Shown: in pieces, positions 6,472 to 15,303 of the stretch | How the letters are laid out: each line of letters begins with the position of its first letter | How positions within the stretch are numbered: position 1 is the first letter of the stretch | Source: JABFRJ01 sp963847145 | GTDB lineage: Bacteria > Pseudomonadota > Alphaproteobacteria > Rhizobiales > Hyphomicrobiaceae | NCBI GenBank assembly: GCA_963847145.1 | Contig: CAWJYN010000007.1 | Coordinates: forward strand, 682,001-746,000 | Reading direction: 5' to 3' | Length of the DNA: 64,000 bases | The notes under the pieces: generated by a model | The model's input: the letters and a program-made list of their open reading frames with translations, nothing else | What the model was told of the DNA's origin: nothing | The model's database searches: none | Program-made: the position numbers and the translations under genes

Positions 6472-8688
6472 TTGGCAGCCGATAGACCAGATTTGATGCA
6501 GGCCGTTATCGCCCACGAGCGAACCGAGGTTTTTTTGCGACTTGGCATTGCCGTTGCAGGGTTTGGTCTCGGCGTCTTGGACTATGATGCCGATCTCATA
6601 ACGCTCGACGACATCGCCGCCGAACTTTACGCTCTGCCGGCGAACATGCCTATGCCGCGTCAGACTGTCCATGCGCGCTTTCATCCTGACGACGCCGACG
6701 CCATCGAGAACCAAGTGCTGCGCGCGCTGGACCCGGCCGGTGATGGCGTCATTGCCATCGAGCACCGCGTGTTGAGGCCTGACGGCTCGACGAGATGGCT
6801 CGCGGCTCGCAAACTCATCGAATTTGGTGACAGCGGTCCGGGTGGAGCACGGCGCGCCACTGGAGGGCTGCTGGCTGTCCGTGATATTTCGAGCCGATGG
6901 AATGTCGCGGAAAAGCTACGCATCTCGGAAATGCGCTATCGCAGGCTTTTTGAGGCGGCCCATGATGGTGTGCTGCTGGTTGATCCTGTCACCTCGAGAA
7001 TTGTCGACGCCAATCCGTTTATGATTGAACTGCTGGGTTACTCACACACTCAGCTGATCGGCAAAGAACTCTTCGAGATCGGTCTTCTTAAAGACAAGGC
7101 TGCCAGCCAGGAGATGTTCGAGAGGGTGAAAACGGACTATCAGGTTCGCTATGAAAACATGCCGCTCGAGAGCCAAACAGGCGTCCATCGGGAAGTTGAA
7201 GTGGTCGCCAACCTTTATGACGAGGGCGGCCGGGCCATTATCCAATGCAACATCCGTGACATCACCGAGCGCAAGTTGGTGGAAGCCGTCGCACAGCAAA
7301 ATTCGCAGCTATTTTCGACACTGATTGAGCAAGCGCCGAGCGGCGTCTACGTCATCGATGCCCAATTCCGCATGCGCCAGATCAACACGCTTGCCCTGCC
7401 GACTTTTGCGTCGGTCATCCCGCTCGTCGGTCGCGACTTCTCCGAGATTCTTGCAATTGTCTGGGGTGAAGAGGTGGGCCGGAAGATCGAGTTGATCTTT
7501 CGGCATACTCTGCGCACCGGCGAACGCTACATTTCGCCAAAGTTCACCGAGCGGCGCCGGGACACGGATGAGGTGCAATCCTACGAATGGGAAACGCAGC
7601 GCGTGACCTTGGCAGATGCAAGTTTTGGCGTGGTCTGCTACTTCAACGACGTCACAGAGCGAAAAAAAGCCGAGGAGATTGTGGTCGAACGTGAGGCACA
7701 CATCCGAAGCATCCTCGACAACACGCAAGCCTTCATCGGACTATTGAGCGTCGATGGAACCCTGCTCGAGGCCAACGCGCCGGCCCTTGCGGCTGCCGGC
7801 ATCACGCGCGAGCGCGTCGTCGGCCGCAAGCTCTGGGATACTAACTGGGCACAGGATTCCTCAGAAGCCGAGCGCTTGAAAGACGCTGTCCTGCGATCTG
7901 CTGCAGGCGAGGTGGTACGCTACGATATGATCGTCCGATTGGCGCCGACCAAACGCATGGACGTCGACTTTATGTTGGCACCCGTGCGCGACTCCAACGG
8001 GACCATCACTTTACTCGTGCCGTCGGGCTTGGACATCACGGAGCGAAAGCGCTCAATGGACCACATCCAACAACTGATGGGAGAAGTGAACCATCGCGCC
8101 ATGAACTTGCTTGGGGTGGTGCAGGCTGTCGCACGCCAGACCGCGCGCGATGGCGACCCTGCCACATTTGTCACCCGGTTGACAGACCGCATCGGCGGGC
8201 TCGCCGCCAGCCAGGATCTTCTCGTGCGGAACGAGTGGAAGGGTGTCGAGGTCTCAGATCTCGTGACGGCTCAGCTCGCCCACTATAAAGGCTTGTTCGG
8301 GAGCCATGTGTTGTTTGAGGGACCACCGGCACGCCTGACGCCCGCTGCTGCACAAGGCATCGGCATGGCGCTCCATGAACTGGCCACCAACGCCAGCAAA
8401 TATGGCGCGCTCTCCGACAGTTCAGGTCGCGTCAGCATCACTTGGCGCATCACTGACGGCGCGGAGCCCAATTTCGAAATGCGTTGGCTGGAGGGCGGTG
8501 GCCCACCCGTGGTGCCGTCGACGCGCAAAGGATTTGGCCAGACGGTCATCGGCCCCATGGTCGAGGCTGCCGTGAGTGGAACCGCGGAAATCAATTATCC
8601 TGAGAGCGGCTTGTCTTGGACGCTGATTGCGCCGATCGCCGAGACGCTTGAAAGCGGGCGCGCCAAGGCGCCGCTGGCCTTCATATGA
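6472..8688 (+). CDS. Multi-PAS HWE-family sensor histidine kinase
   Basis: TTG 6472 is the likeliest start because GGAG lies 7 bases upstream; GTG 6448 is in frame but lacks a site. Four PAS-like modules follow one another (roughly residues 20-145, 155-275, 280-400, 405-530), three of them ending in DITERK or DVTERKK linkers; no membrane segment is seen, so the sensor is cytoplasmic. The C-terminal catalytic part is of the HWE type: H-box EVNHRAMNLLGVVQAVARQT, N-box ALHELATNASKYGAL, and Trp-x-Glu in MRWLEGGGPP. HWE kinases are typical of Alphaproteobacteria and often answer light or general stress. The gene overlaps the receiver gene by ATGA, so both should be made together. Confidence 0.9.
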   Translation: MAADRPDLMQAVIAHERTEVFLRLGIAVAGFGLGVLDYDADLITLDDIAAELYALPANMPMPRQTVHARFHPDDADAIENQVLRALDPAGDGVIAIEHRVLRPDGSTRWLAARKLIEFGDSGPGGARRATGGLLAVRDISSRWNVAEKLRISEMRYRRLFEAAHDGVLLVDPVTSRIVDANPFMIELLGYSHTQLIGKELFEIGLLKDKAASQEMFERVKTDYQVRYENMPLESQTGVHREVEVVANLYDEGGRAIIQCNIRDITERKLVEAVAQQNSQLFSTLIEQAPSGVYVIDAQFRMRQINTLALPTFASVIPLVGRDFSEILAIVWGEEVGRKIELIFRHTLRTGERYISPKFTERRRDTDEVQSYEWETQRVTLADASFGVVCYFNDVTERKKAEEIVVEREAHIRSILDNTQAFIGLLSVDGTLLEANAPALAAAGITRERVVGRKLWDTNWAQDSSEAERLKDAVLRSAAGEVVRYDMIVRLAPTKRMDVDFMLAPVRDSNGTITLLVPSGLDITERKRSMDHIQQLMGEVNHRAMNLLGVVQAVARQTARDGDPATFVTRLTDRIGGLAASQDLLVRNEWKGVEVSDLVTAQLAHYKGLFGSHVLFEGPPARLTPAAAQGIGMALHELATNASKYGALSDSSGRVSITWRITDGAEPNFEMRWLEGGGPPVVPSTRKGFGQTVIGPMVEAAVSGTAEINYPESGLSWTLIAPIAETLESGRAKAPLAFI

Positions 8689-9059
8689 CCAACGAGCAAG
8701 GCGCGAAGCATATGCGCATCCTGATTATCGAGGACGAACCCATGATCGCGCTGTATCTCCAGGAACTTCTGGAAGACGCAGGTTTTTCGGTTGCCGGCGT
8801 GGCGGGCAGGCTGGACAAAGCGTTGGCCCTCATCAAAAGCACGCACTTCGACGTCGCTATCTTGGATGCAAACTTGGCTGGCATCAGCTCCAGCCCCGCC
8901 GCCACAGCATTGGCCGCCCGGAACCTACCCTTCGTCTTATTGTCTGGTTATTCCATCCAGCAGCAGCGGTCCGCGTTTGCTACGCCGCATTTTCTGCAGA
9001 AGCCCTTCCGCCCCGAGCAGCTGATCAGCGTGCTTAGCACCATCGGACTGAGGCAATAG
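8685..9059 (+). CDS. Single-domain response regulator paired with the HWE kinase
   Basis: It overlaps the kinase stop by 4 bp (ATGA); ATG 8712 is an alternative start. The 124-residue product is one receiver domain with no output domain: IIEDEP (acidic Glu/Asp), phospho-Asp61 in VAILDANLAG, Ser in LLSGYS and Lys in LQKPF. Such stand-alone receivers coupled to HWE kinases usually act as phosphate sinks or relay partners in alphaproteobacterial stress signalling. Pairing with the kinase is inferred from the overlap. Confidence 0.9.
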   Translation: MTNEQGAKHMRILIIEDEPMIALYLQELLEDAGFSVAGVAGRLDKALALIKSTHFDVAILDANLAGISSSPAATALAARNLPFVLLSGYSIQQQRSAFATPHFLQKPFRPEQLISVLSTIGLRQ

Positions 9060-9136
9060 ACGGCTCCAATGACCCCATTGTCCCCCGGCATCGGTTCTCT
9101 CCGGCTCAAGAGGCAATTGCAAAGGCTCAACCATCC

Positions 9137-10966
9137 ATGAAAATCGGCAGCCACGCGACAATGGTGCCCGCTCCTGGCCCAGCCCCAAGTGCGCCGGTGC
9201 GCTTCCTGCGGTTCGCACGTGGTTTTTGGAGCGGCACAACACGGGCCAAGGCGTGGTGGCTGACGTTCTTCGTAGCGGTATGCCTCTGCGTGAATTTGGC
9301 GGCAGCACTCGCCATCAATAAATGGAACAAATTCTTCTTTGACGCTCTTGAAAAGAAGGACACACCGTCAGTCCTATTCGGCCTTGTCCTGATCGCGGTG
9401 CTAGCGATTGTGTCGGCAGCGGGTACGGCCGGCCTGATGCATGCCCGCACGCGCCTGCAGTTGCGCTGGCGCCAATGGTTGACGCGCACGCTGATTGGCA
9501 GATGGCTTGCGAACCGGCACTTCTACCAGCTGACGATCGTTCACACAGACGCCGATAATCCCGAAGCCCGCATTGCGGAAGACGGCAGAATAGCCATCGA
9601 GTTGCTCGTTGACTTTTCTCTTGGCGTCATCAACGCGGTCCTCGCAGCTGTATCCTTTATCGGCATCCTTTGGGTTGTTGGTGGCGCGTTGACCGTCGCT
9701 GGGACCTCCATACCGGGCTACATGGTGTTTGCGTGTATTCTCTACTCCACCGTAACGACGTCGATCATGTACCTTCTGGGCCGACCCTTGGTCCGCCGCG
9801 TTGAGGAACGCGCGGCTGGAGAGGCGCAGCTGCGCTATGAACTGACACGCGTGAAAGATAATGCGGAAATCATCGCACTCATGAACGGTGACGAGGACGA
9901 GCACGCGCGGCTTAGCGCCACGTTCTCCGACCTCGCACAGCGCTGCCTGCGTGCCATCGCTTGGCAAGCCCGCATGGCGTGGCTGAGTGGTGCCAATTAC
10001 GTCCTGGCGCCTGCAGTACCGCTGCTGCTTGGAGCACCAAAGTATCTGTCTGGCGAGATGACCCTCGGTTCCTTGATGCAGGCGGCCGCTGCGTTCGTGC
10101 AAGTCCAAGTGGCACTCAATTGGTTGGCCGACAATGCCATGCGGCTAGCCGATTGGTTCGCCTCGTCCCATCGCGTGACGCAACTCTCGGACGCTATCGA
10201 CCGACTTGAAACCAGCCTTGGGCCGATCGGTCAGCAAGAGACGATCCAGTTGGGTGATAGCCCGGACCAGCGCATCTACCTGCGCAATCTCAACATCGCG
10301 CTGCACGACGGCAAACTGATGATTGACGGAGCCGAAGCCGTTGTATCGCCTGGGGAGAAGGTTCTCGTCAAAGGCAACTCGGGCACAGGCAAGAGTACAC
10401 TCATTCGCGCCATGGCGGGTTTGTGGCCATGGGGGAGTGGCCAGATCCTGCGCCCAGTCGGCGCTTCTATCGCCTTCATGCCGCAGCGGCCGTACTTCCC
10501 GCTCGGCACGCTGCGTGCGGCACTGCTCTATCCGCAGCAGAACGCGGTGATCGCTGAAGACAAGATCAACGAGGCACTCGTCCGCTGCGGTCTTGAGCAC
10601 CTCATTGCGCGCCTTGAGGATACTGAAGCGTGGGGGGCTGCGTTGTCCGGTGGCGAGCAGCAGCGATTGGCCTTCGCCCGGGTGTTGATCAACCCGCCTG
10701 ACATCCTGATTATGGACGAGCCGACATCTTCGCTCGACGAGCTCAGTCAATTCAAGCTGATGGAGTACATGCGCGATCTCATGCCAAAAACGACGGTCCT
10801 ACATGCCGGCCACAGGCCAGGCCTAGATCGCTTCCACGATCGCGAAATCCAGCTCGTTCGGGAGACCCGGGACGGTCCTGCCACAACGCACGAACGACGT
10901 TTCACTGCGCGCGAGATGGCGGCGCGCGCACTCCAAGGCTTGGGGCTCAAGCGTCGCAGAAACTGA
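9137..10966 (+). CDS. SbmA/BacA-like ABC transporter with fused ATPase
   Basis: The 609-residue protein has an N-terminal membrane domain (about residues 30-330) of the SbmA/BacA/YddA type, including KWNKFFFDALEKKD and WRQWLTRTLIGRWLANRHFY, and a C-terminal nucleotide-binding domain: Walker A GNSGTGKST (about 412), signature LSGGEQQRLAFARVL (about 503), Walker B ILIMDEPTSSLD and a switch His in LHAGH. Relatives move peptides or very-long-chain lipid precursors across the inner membrane; the substrate here is unknown. The gene follows the signalling pair by 77 bp in the same direction and may belong to its regulon. Confidence 0.88.
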   Translation: MKIGSHATMVPAPGPAPSAPVRFLRFARGFWSGTTRAKAWWLTFFVAVCLCVNLAAALAINKWNKFFFDALEKKDTPSVLFGLVLIAVLAIVSAAGTAGLMHARTRLQLRWRQWLTRTLIGRWLANRHFYQLTIVHTDADNPEARIAEDGRIAIELLVDFSLGVINAVLAAVSFIGILWVVGGALTVAGTSIPGYMVFACILYSTVTTSIMYLLGRPLVRRVEERAAGEAQLRYELTRVKDNAEIIALMNGDEDEHARLSATFSDLAQRCLRAIAWQARMAWLSGANYVLAPAVPLLLGAPKYLSGEMTLGSLMQAAAAFVQVQVALNWLADNAMRLADWFASSHRVTQLSDAIDRLETSLGPIGQQETIQLGDSPDQRIYLRNLNIALHDGKLMIDGAEAVVSPGEKVLVKGNSGTGKSTLIRAMAGLWPWGSGQILRPVGASIAFMPQRPYFPLGTLRAALLYPQQNAVIAEDKINEALVRCGLEHLIARLEDTEAWGAALSGGEQQRLAFARVLINPPDILIMDEPTSSLDELSQFKLMEYMRDLMPKTTVLHAGHRPGLDRFHDREIQLVRETRDGPATTHERRFTAREMAARALQGLGLKRRRN

Positions 10967-10998
10967 CAGGTGCAAACCGCCCGGTGCTTCTGGTGCAA

Positions 10999-11142
10999 CT
11001 ACGGCCTTGTCGCAAACCAGGGCGCGATCAGGGCGGGCACACCGTCAGCGAAGAAAATGCCAAGCCCAACGATGACAAAGGCACCAATCGTCCACGCCAG
11101 CCACATCCATGATACTGATTGCCGCCGCACCGTTTCCCGCAT
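10999..11142 (-). CDS. 47-residue single-helix membrane protein
   Basis: On the minus strand ATG 11142 is preceded by GGAG at 8 bases. The product reads MRETVRRQSVSWMWLAW, then a helix TIGAFVIVGLGIFFADGVPA and a short end LIAPWFATRP: a basic N-terminus, one membrane helix and a short exported or cytoplasmic tail. I know no family. The strong ribosome-binding site and clean helix support a real gene. Confidence 0.55.
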   Translation of the reverse strand: MRETVRRQSVSWMWLAWTIGAFVIVGLGIFFADGVPALIAPWFATRP

Positions 11143-11259
11143 GACTAAGTCTCCATCCCCCGGCATACGAGCGGCAGCCCTCCATCTCGCAGCTACGCGC
11201 CGCCGGGGGGTAGCCGTTCGAACTCACACAAGCACATTTATTAAGCGGCTGCGTCGTGA

Positions 11260-11829
11260 TCAGCGGCCGTTGGCCAGCATCGGTATTGGCACCACTACGG
11301 GATCCACCACGGCCTCTCCAGAATGCACGTCGATCCTGGACGCATTTGCAGTGCCGAGAATGGCTTCTGCGCGCCGCATGTCGTCAGCGCTGCCATGCCC
11401 TAGGATCAAGAAACCGTCTTGCTTCATGACGGTTTTATAGTCGATCACGCTGTCCTTTGGGACGCCAATACTGATCAGCGCGGCTGTCAACGCACTGATC
11501 CCGCCGACGACGACGGCCCCTTCCACTGCGGCAATGATGCTGATTGCCAGGTAAGCTAGCACCATCACAGGTTCCGCCACCGGCGCTGTGACATACACAC
11601 CACCACGGAACAGGCCCCAGAGCCCACCCCAGAAGGCGCCTTGCGTACCCTAGAACTTCATGCGTTAGCCGACATTATAAAAGCCGATCACGCGCTCCTC
11701 GGAATGATAGCCTTTCCCGACGATGCTCAATTTCTTCATCTCGAAGCTGGCCTGTGCGAGTTTCTTGACCGCGGCACCCGCCGCCTGGTGGTCCGCAAAT
11801 ACCTCAATCGTGGCGTCATCGGCTTGCAT
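11260..11829 (-). pseudogene. Broken gene of a stress-type membrane protein (two in-frame stops)
   Basis: From ATG 11829 the minus strand reads ATIEVFADHQAAGAAVKKLA, then LSIVGKGYHSEERVIGFYNV, followed by TAA (11665-11667), four codons (RMKF), and TAG (11650-11652), then in the same frame GTQGAFWGGLWGLFRGGVYV and on to the end. Without the stops it would be about 188 residues: an N-terminal USP/general-stress-like fold, a Gly/Trp-rich membrane hairpin and a C-terminal part with DSVIDYKTVMKQDGFLILGH. The second stop falls where relatives have Trp (RMKFWG), a TGG to TAG change. Two nonsense codons in frame argue for decay. Motif copy 4 lies 143 bp upstream. Confidence 0.65.
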
Positions 11830-12365
11830 GGTATGTTCCTCGTGTGCGGTTCAAGACCGGTGTAGCCGAGAGCCATTTGAGTTTGAGGACAAGTTGCTCG
11901 TTCAGTGCTGCCGGCGCTGTCCTGACCATCTAGGCGTGACCGTAATGCTTTGCGTTTGGTTGTCGCCAGCATTGGAAACTACTCAGGGACTGCACAGCGG
12001 GTTCATGGTGCAGCACACCGTAGAGCCGAGCAGAGGCGCGAAAGAGCAATGATGACGTATGTTTTCCGCAAGCGCGTGAGCTGACAGAGATCGGCATCAG
12101 ACTTGTAACTAGGAAAAGGGACTTTCTTCCAAGGACGGTCGTGTTGTCTCACGTCTTCATGTGTCCGGAGCCAATGCAGTCTGCCGATTTGCTCCATGCC
12201 CTATGCAGCCGGCAGGGTCGCCAAGCACCGTTTCCCGCAAGTTCCTTTGACTTCCTGTCCCTTCCCACGATTTCAGTGTTTCCCCATCCACGACCGAGCG
12301 GAACGCGTTGCAGTCTGAGCGTTGTCTGCAGTCCCGCAGATTGATGGTTCGGGACGCATCGTTCC
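11830..12365. other. Non-coding stretch, no recognisable gene
   Basis: This 536-bp stretch holds motif copy 4. Short ORFs on both strands show no family resemblance, signal peptide or ribosome-binding site. It lies between the decayed stress gene and the truncated CopG gene and may itself be degraded conjugation DNA. Confidence 0.5.
11972..11986 (-). promoter_or_regulatory. Copy 4 of the island motif CTGAGTAGWTTCCRA
   Basis: On the minus strand it reads CTGAGTAGTTTCCAA followed by TGCTGG. It points to the broken stress gene starting at 11829, 143 bp downstream, in the same arrangement as copies 2 and 3. Confidence 0.45.
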
Positions 12366-12660
12366 ATGCGGAATAAGCGCTACACGCTTTATGTGTCATT
12401 GCCGCTGGCGCGGCGGCTCGATGACGTCGCGCGGTCAACACACGGCGGCAAATCAGCCTTGGTGGAAGAGGCGCTGGCCGCCAGTCTCACGCCGCAGCAG
12501 GTCCCGGGTGTCGATGATCTGTTGTTGAACCGTCTCGCGGACCTCATCGGGATCGCTCAAAAGATCGAGCGCGATCAAGCCATCGTCACCGAGGTGCTCG
12601 CGCTGTTCGTGCGCTACTTCCTCACGATCACGCCCCCGCTGCACAGTGCTGCCGAGTTGG
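12366..12660 (+). pseudogene. Truncated CopG-type regulator of a conjugation region
   Basis: From ATG 12366: KRYTLYVSLPLARRLDDVAR, GGKSALVEEALAASLTP, then LLLNRLADLIGIAQKIERDQ and EVLALFVRYFLTITPPLHS. This is the ribbon-helix-helix regulator usually found between traG and trbB in rhizobial integrative elements, where the conserved ALFVR-LT-TPP block lies mid-protein and some 40 more residues follow. Here homology ends at about 12655 and the frame runs on through tRNA-like sequence into the next gene, so the true C-terminus is lost. No tra or trb gene remains beside it. Confidence 0.6.
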
Positions 12661-12726
12661 GCCTATGTTGCAATGGATGCCCAATTAACCTATTGAATTT
12701 GCGTTGTTTAGGACTGCTTTATCGTC

Positions 12727-12771
12727 TTTGTAAACCGAAGGTCGAGGGTTCAATCCCCGCAACCGGCACCA
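12727..12771 (+). other. 3' part of a tRNA-Thr gene, probable island attachment site
   Basis: The segment starts in a TGT anticodon loop (TTTGTAA), continues with ACCGAAGGTCGAGGG and a TTCAATC T-loop, and ends AACCGGC-A-CCA, the 3' acceptor strand, discriminator and CCA of an alphaproteobacterial tRNA-Thr. The matching 5' acceptor GCCGGTT and the D-arm are missing upstream, so it is a fragment and not a working tRNA. Such 3' duplications mark the distal end of elements integrated by tyrosine recombinases, which puts the element to the left and the intact tRNA beyond the window. Confidence 0.7.
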
Positions 12772-12903
12772 AGATATTGTTAGGTTTTTGTCAGCTGGGG
12801 CTGGCGCCCGGCGCATCGACCTGTCGGTCTCCGCATGCAGCGCTCCCAGTGGCGTGCAAACGGCTTCGATGCCAAGCTGGCGTTACAGCGCTGGGGAGAA
12901 ACC

Positions 12904-14451
12904 ATGATCAAAGCCCATGTCATCCTGGACCGCGACTTTGTGATCGGCGAGACCGATCCACGGATGTTTGGTGCCTTTGTCGAGCACTTGGGCCGGTGTG
13001 TGTACGGCGGCATCTATGAACCAGGGCATCCGACCGCCGATGCGCAAGGCTTCCGCCGCGATGTGCTGGCATTGGTGCACGAATTGGGCCCGACAATCAT
13101 TCGCTATCCGGGTGGCAATTTTGTCTCCGGCTATAACTGGGAAGATGGTGTCGGCCCCGTCAAAGACCGGCCGGCGCGTTTGGATCTGGCTTGGTTTACG
13201 ACTGAGCCCAACACCTTCGGCACGAATGAATTCATCGACTGGTGCGGCGCGGCCAAGGTCGAGCCAATGATGGCGGTCAATCTCGGCACCCGTGGCGGGG
13301 ACGCCGCGCGCAATCTTGTTGAATACTGCAATCATCCCAGCGGTACGCAGCTCTCCAATCTGCGCCGCGCACACGGCTGGGTGCAGCCGCATGGCATCAA
13401 GTTCTGGTGTCTCGGCAATGAGATGGATGGCCCTTGGCAGATGGAATTCAAGACGGCCGCCGAGTATGGCCGCGTAGCCCAGGAGGCCGCCAAGATGATG
13501 CGGTGGATCGATCCGGCGATCGAGCTGGCTTCGTGTGGTTCGTCAGGCCGCAACATGACGACGTATGGCCGGTGGGAGGACGAGGTGCTTGAGCACACGT
13601 TCGAGCACGTCGAGTACATTTCGCTGCACACCTATTTCAACAACTACGCGGGCGACACGGCTGCGTTTCTCGCCAGCCCCGATCTGATGGATACGTTCAT
13701 TGATGAGGTGGTGGCGATTGCGGATGGTGTTGCGGCGCGACGGCGCTCGCCGAAGAAAATCATGCTGAGTTTTGACGAGTGGAACGTCTGGTACCGGACG
13801 CGGCGCAAGCGTGCCGATCGCGTCAAAGAAGGCTGGCCGGTTGCGCCGCCCATTCTTGAAGAGATCTACAGCATGGAAGATGCGTTGGTGTTCGGCGGCG
13901 CCTGTATCTCTCTGCTCAATCATGCCGATCGCGTGAAAACAGCGTGCCTGGCGCAGCTCGTCAACGTTATCGCCCCGATCATGACGGAAACCGGCGGCCC
14001 TGCGTGGCGCCAGACGATATTTCATCCCTTCGCGCACATGAGCCGGCTCGGCCGCGGGCGCGTGCTGCGGACGCTGGTTGATTGCGCGGCATACGATGCC
14101 AGCTACTACGATCCGCGTGGCCCGCTCGATCAGTATTTTCCGGTGCAAGGCGTGCAGTACTTGAAGCTGGCGGCGGTTGCGAGCGCAAATGGTGGCCTCA
14201 ACCTGCTAGCGCTCAATCGCGATTTGCAGAGATCCATTGACGTTACGGTCGATGCGCGGGGCTTCGGCCCACTGGCCGTTGCGGAAGCCCTGAGCATGCA
14301 TGATCCCGATCTCTCCGCACACAACAGCAAGGCAGCGCCCGATCGGGTGGCGCCCCGCGCGTTGAAAGGCGTGTCCACCGGAAATGGCGCCGTCACGTTC
14401 AAGCTGGCGCCCGCGTCGTGGACCGTTATCCGTCTCGAACCATCGCGTTGA
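12904..14451 (+). CDS. abfA: Alpha-L-arabinofuranosidase, GH51 family
   Basis: ATG 12904 has GGGAG 8 bases upstream. The 515-residue protein covers a full GH51 enzyme with no signal peptide, so it acts on imported arabino-oligosaccharides in the cytoplasm. N-terminal part: MFGAFVEHLGRCVYGGIYEP and IRYPGGNFVSGYNWEDGVGP. The general acid/base Glu lies in CLGNEMDGPWQ (about residue 172) and the nucleophile Glu in SFDEWNVWY (about 292). A C-terminal beta-sandwich follows. It is the first intact gene to the right of the attachment site, so its own upstream promoter lies in the 130 bp after the tRNA fragment. Confidence 0.93.
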   Translation: MIKAHVILDRDFVIGETDPRMFGAFVEHLGRCVYGGIYEPGHPTADAQGFRRDVLALVHELGPTIIRYPGGNFVSGYNWEDGVGPVKDRPARLDLAWFTTEPNTFGTNEFIDWCGAAKVEPMMAVNLGTRGGDAARNLVEYCNHPSGTQLSNLRRAHGWVQPHGIKFWCLGNEMDGPWQMEFKTAAEYGRVAQEAAKMMRWIDPAIELASCGSSGRNMTTYGRWEDEVLEHTFEHVEYISLHTYFNNYAGDTAAFLASPDLMDTFIDEVVAIADGVAARRRSPKKIMLSFDEWNVWYRTRRKRADRVKEGWPVAPPILEEIYSMEDALVFGGACISLLNHADRVKTACLAQLVNVIAPIMTETGGPAWRQTIFHPFAHMSRLGRGRVLRTLVDCAAYDASYYDPRGPLDQYFPVQGVQYLKLAAVASANGGLNLLALNRDLQRSIDVTVDARGFGPLAVAEALSMHDPDLSAHNSKAAPDRVAPRALKGVSTGNGAVTFKLAPASWTVIRLEPSR

Positions 14452-14492
14452 GCGGTCCCATCGGCAACCCATCGTCCGAACTGCACAAACGG

Positions 14493-15260
14493 CTACGCTG
14501 CGTAGTAGCCGCCATCGACGGCATGACTGGCGCCGGTCATGAATGAGGCTCTGTCCGACAACATCCACACAACCGCTTCCGCGATCTCATCGGCGGTGCC
14601 AAGTCGGTTCATGGGCACTTTGGTCATCAGGTCATCGTAACGAAGCGCCATCGTTGGATCGGTCATCGGCGTTTTGATGTAACCGGGATTGATGCAGTTC
14701 ACGCGGATGTTGTCCTGGGCGTATTCCAGCGCCGCGGTCTTGGTGAGGCCCACAACGCCGTGTTTCGCCGCAACGTAGTTGCTGGCGCTCGGCAAGCCCA
14801 CCAGCCCGGCGATCGACGCGGTATTGACGATGGAGCCGCCACCCTGGGCCAGCATTTGGACAATCGCGTGCTTCATGCACAAAAACACGCCGGTTAGGTT
14901 CACCGCAAGCATGTCTTCGAACGAGGCCTTGCTCATCTCGTGCGTGCGCTGTCCGGCCGGCCCGACGTCGCGAGGAGCGATACCTGCATTATTGAAGACG
15001 CAGTCGAGCCGTCCGAAGGCGGCCACACTGCGGCCAACCATTCCGGCCACATCGGCCTCAATGGTGACGTCGCCACCAATGGCTATGGCCTGACCACCGG
15101 CTGTGTTGATCAGCGCGACGGTAGCCGCCGCGCTCGCCTCGGTCCGGTCTGCAACGGCCACGCGTGCGCCTTCGCGGGCCATTGCGAGGGCTGTTGCCTG
15201 CCCGATCCCGGAGGCGCCGCCGGTGACGAGGGCACCCTTGCCAGCCAATATTCCGGCCAT
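14493..15260 (-). CDS. SDR-family NAD(P)-dependent oxidoreductase
   Basis: The 255-residue classical short-chain dehydrogenase has coenzyme motif TGGASGIG, NNAG at about residue 90, catalytic Ser in NTASIAG and YVAAK (Tyr-x-x-x-Lys), and ends in ASHAVDGGYYAA. An Asp after beta-2 (VAVADRT) suggests NAD rather than NADP. The substrate cannot be read from the sequence. It converges with the arabinofuranosidase gene and lies 43 bp downstream of the hydratase gene on the same strand, so the two minus-strand genes may serve one sugar-acid or aromatic catabolic route. Confidence 0.9.
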   Translation of the reverse strand: MAGILAGKGALVTGGASGIGQATALAMAREGARVAVADRTEASAAATVALINTAGGQAIAIGGDVTIEADVAGMVGRSVAAFGRLDCVFNNAGIAPRDVGPAGQRTHEMSKASFEDMLAVNLTGVFLCMKHAIVQMLAQGGGSIVNTASIAGLVGLPSASNYVAAKHGVVGLTKTAALEYAQDNIRVNCINPGYIKTPMTDPTMALRYDDLMTKVPMNRLGTADEIAEAVVWMLSDRASFMTGASHAVDGGYYAA

Positions 15261-15303
15261 GTTGATCCGCCTTTTGGTTGGTGTATCTCGATGCCCTGTT
15301 TAA

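Noticed and set aside
1..12771. An integrase or conjugation machinery inside the island
   Set aside because: No recombinase, relaxase or tra/trb gene is visible; only the truncated CopG regulator remains.
12696..12771. A complete tRNA gene
   Set aside because: The 5' acceptor strand and D-arm do not match the 3' half and the anticodon stem has two mismatches, so it is a fragment.
12366..13019. A 217-codon ORF as a full-length protein
   Set aside because: After about codon 97 it runs through the tRNA-Thr fragment and into the start of the arabinofuranosidase gene; only the first part is a CopG regulator.
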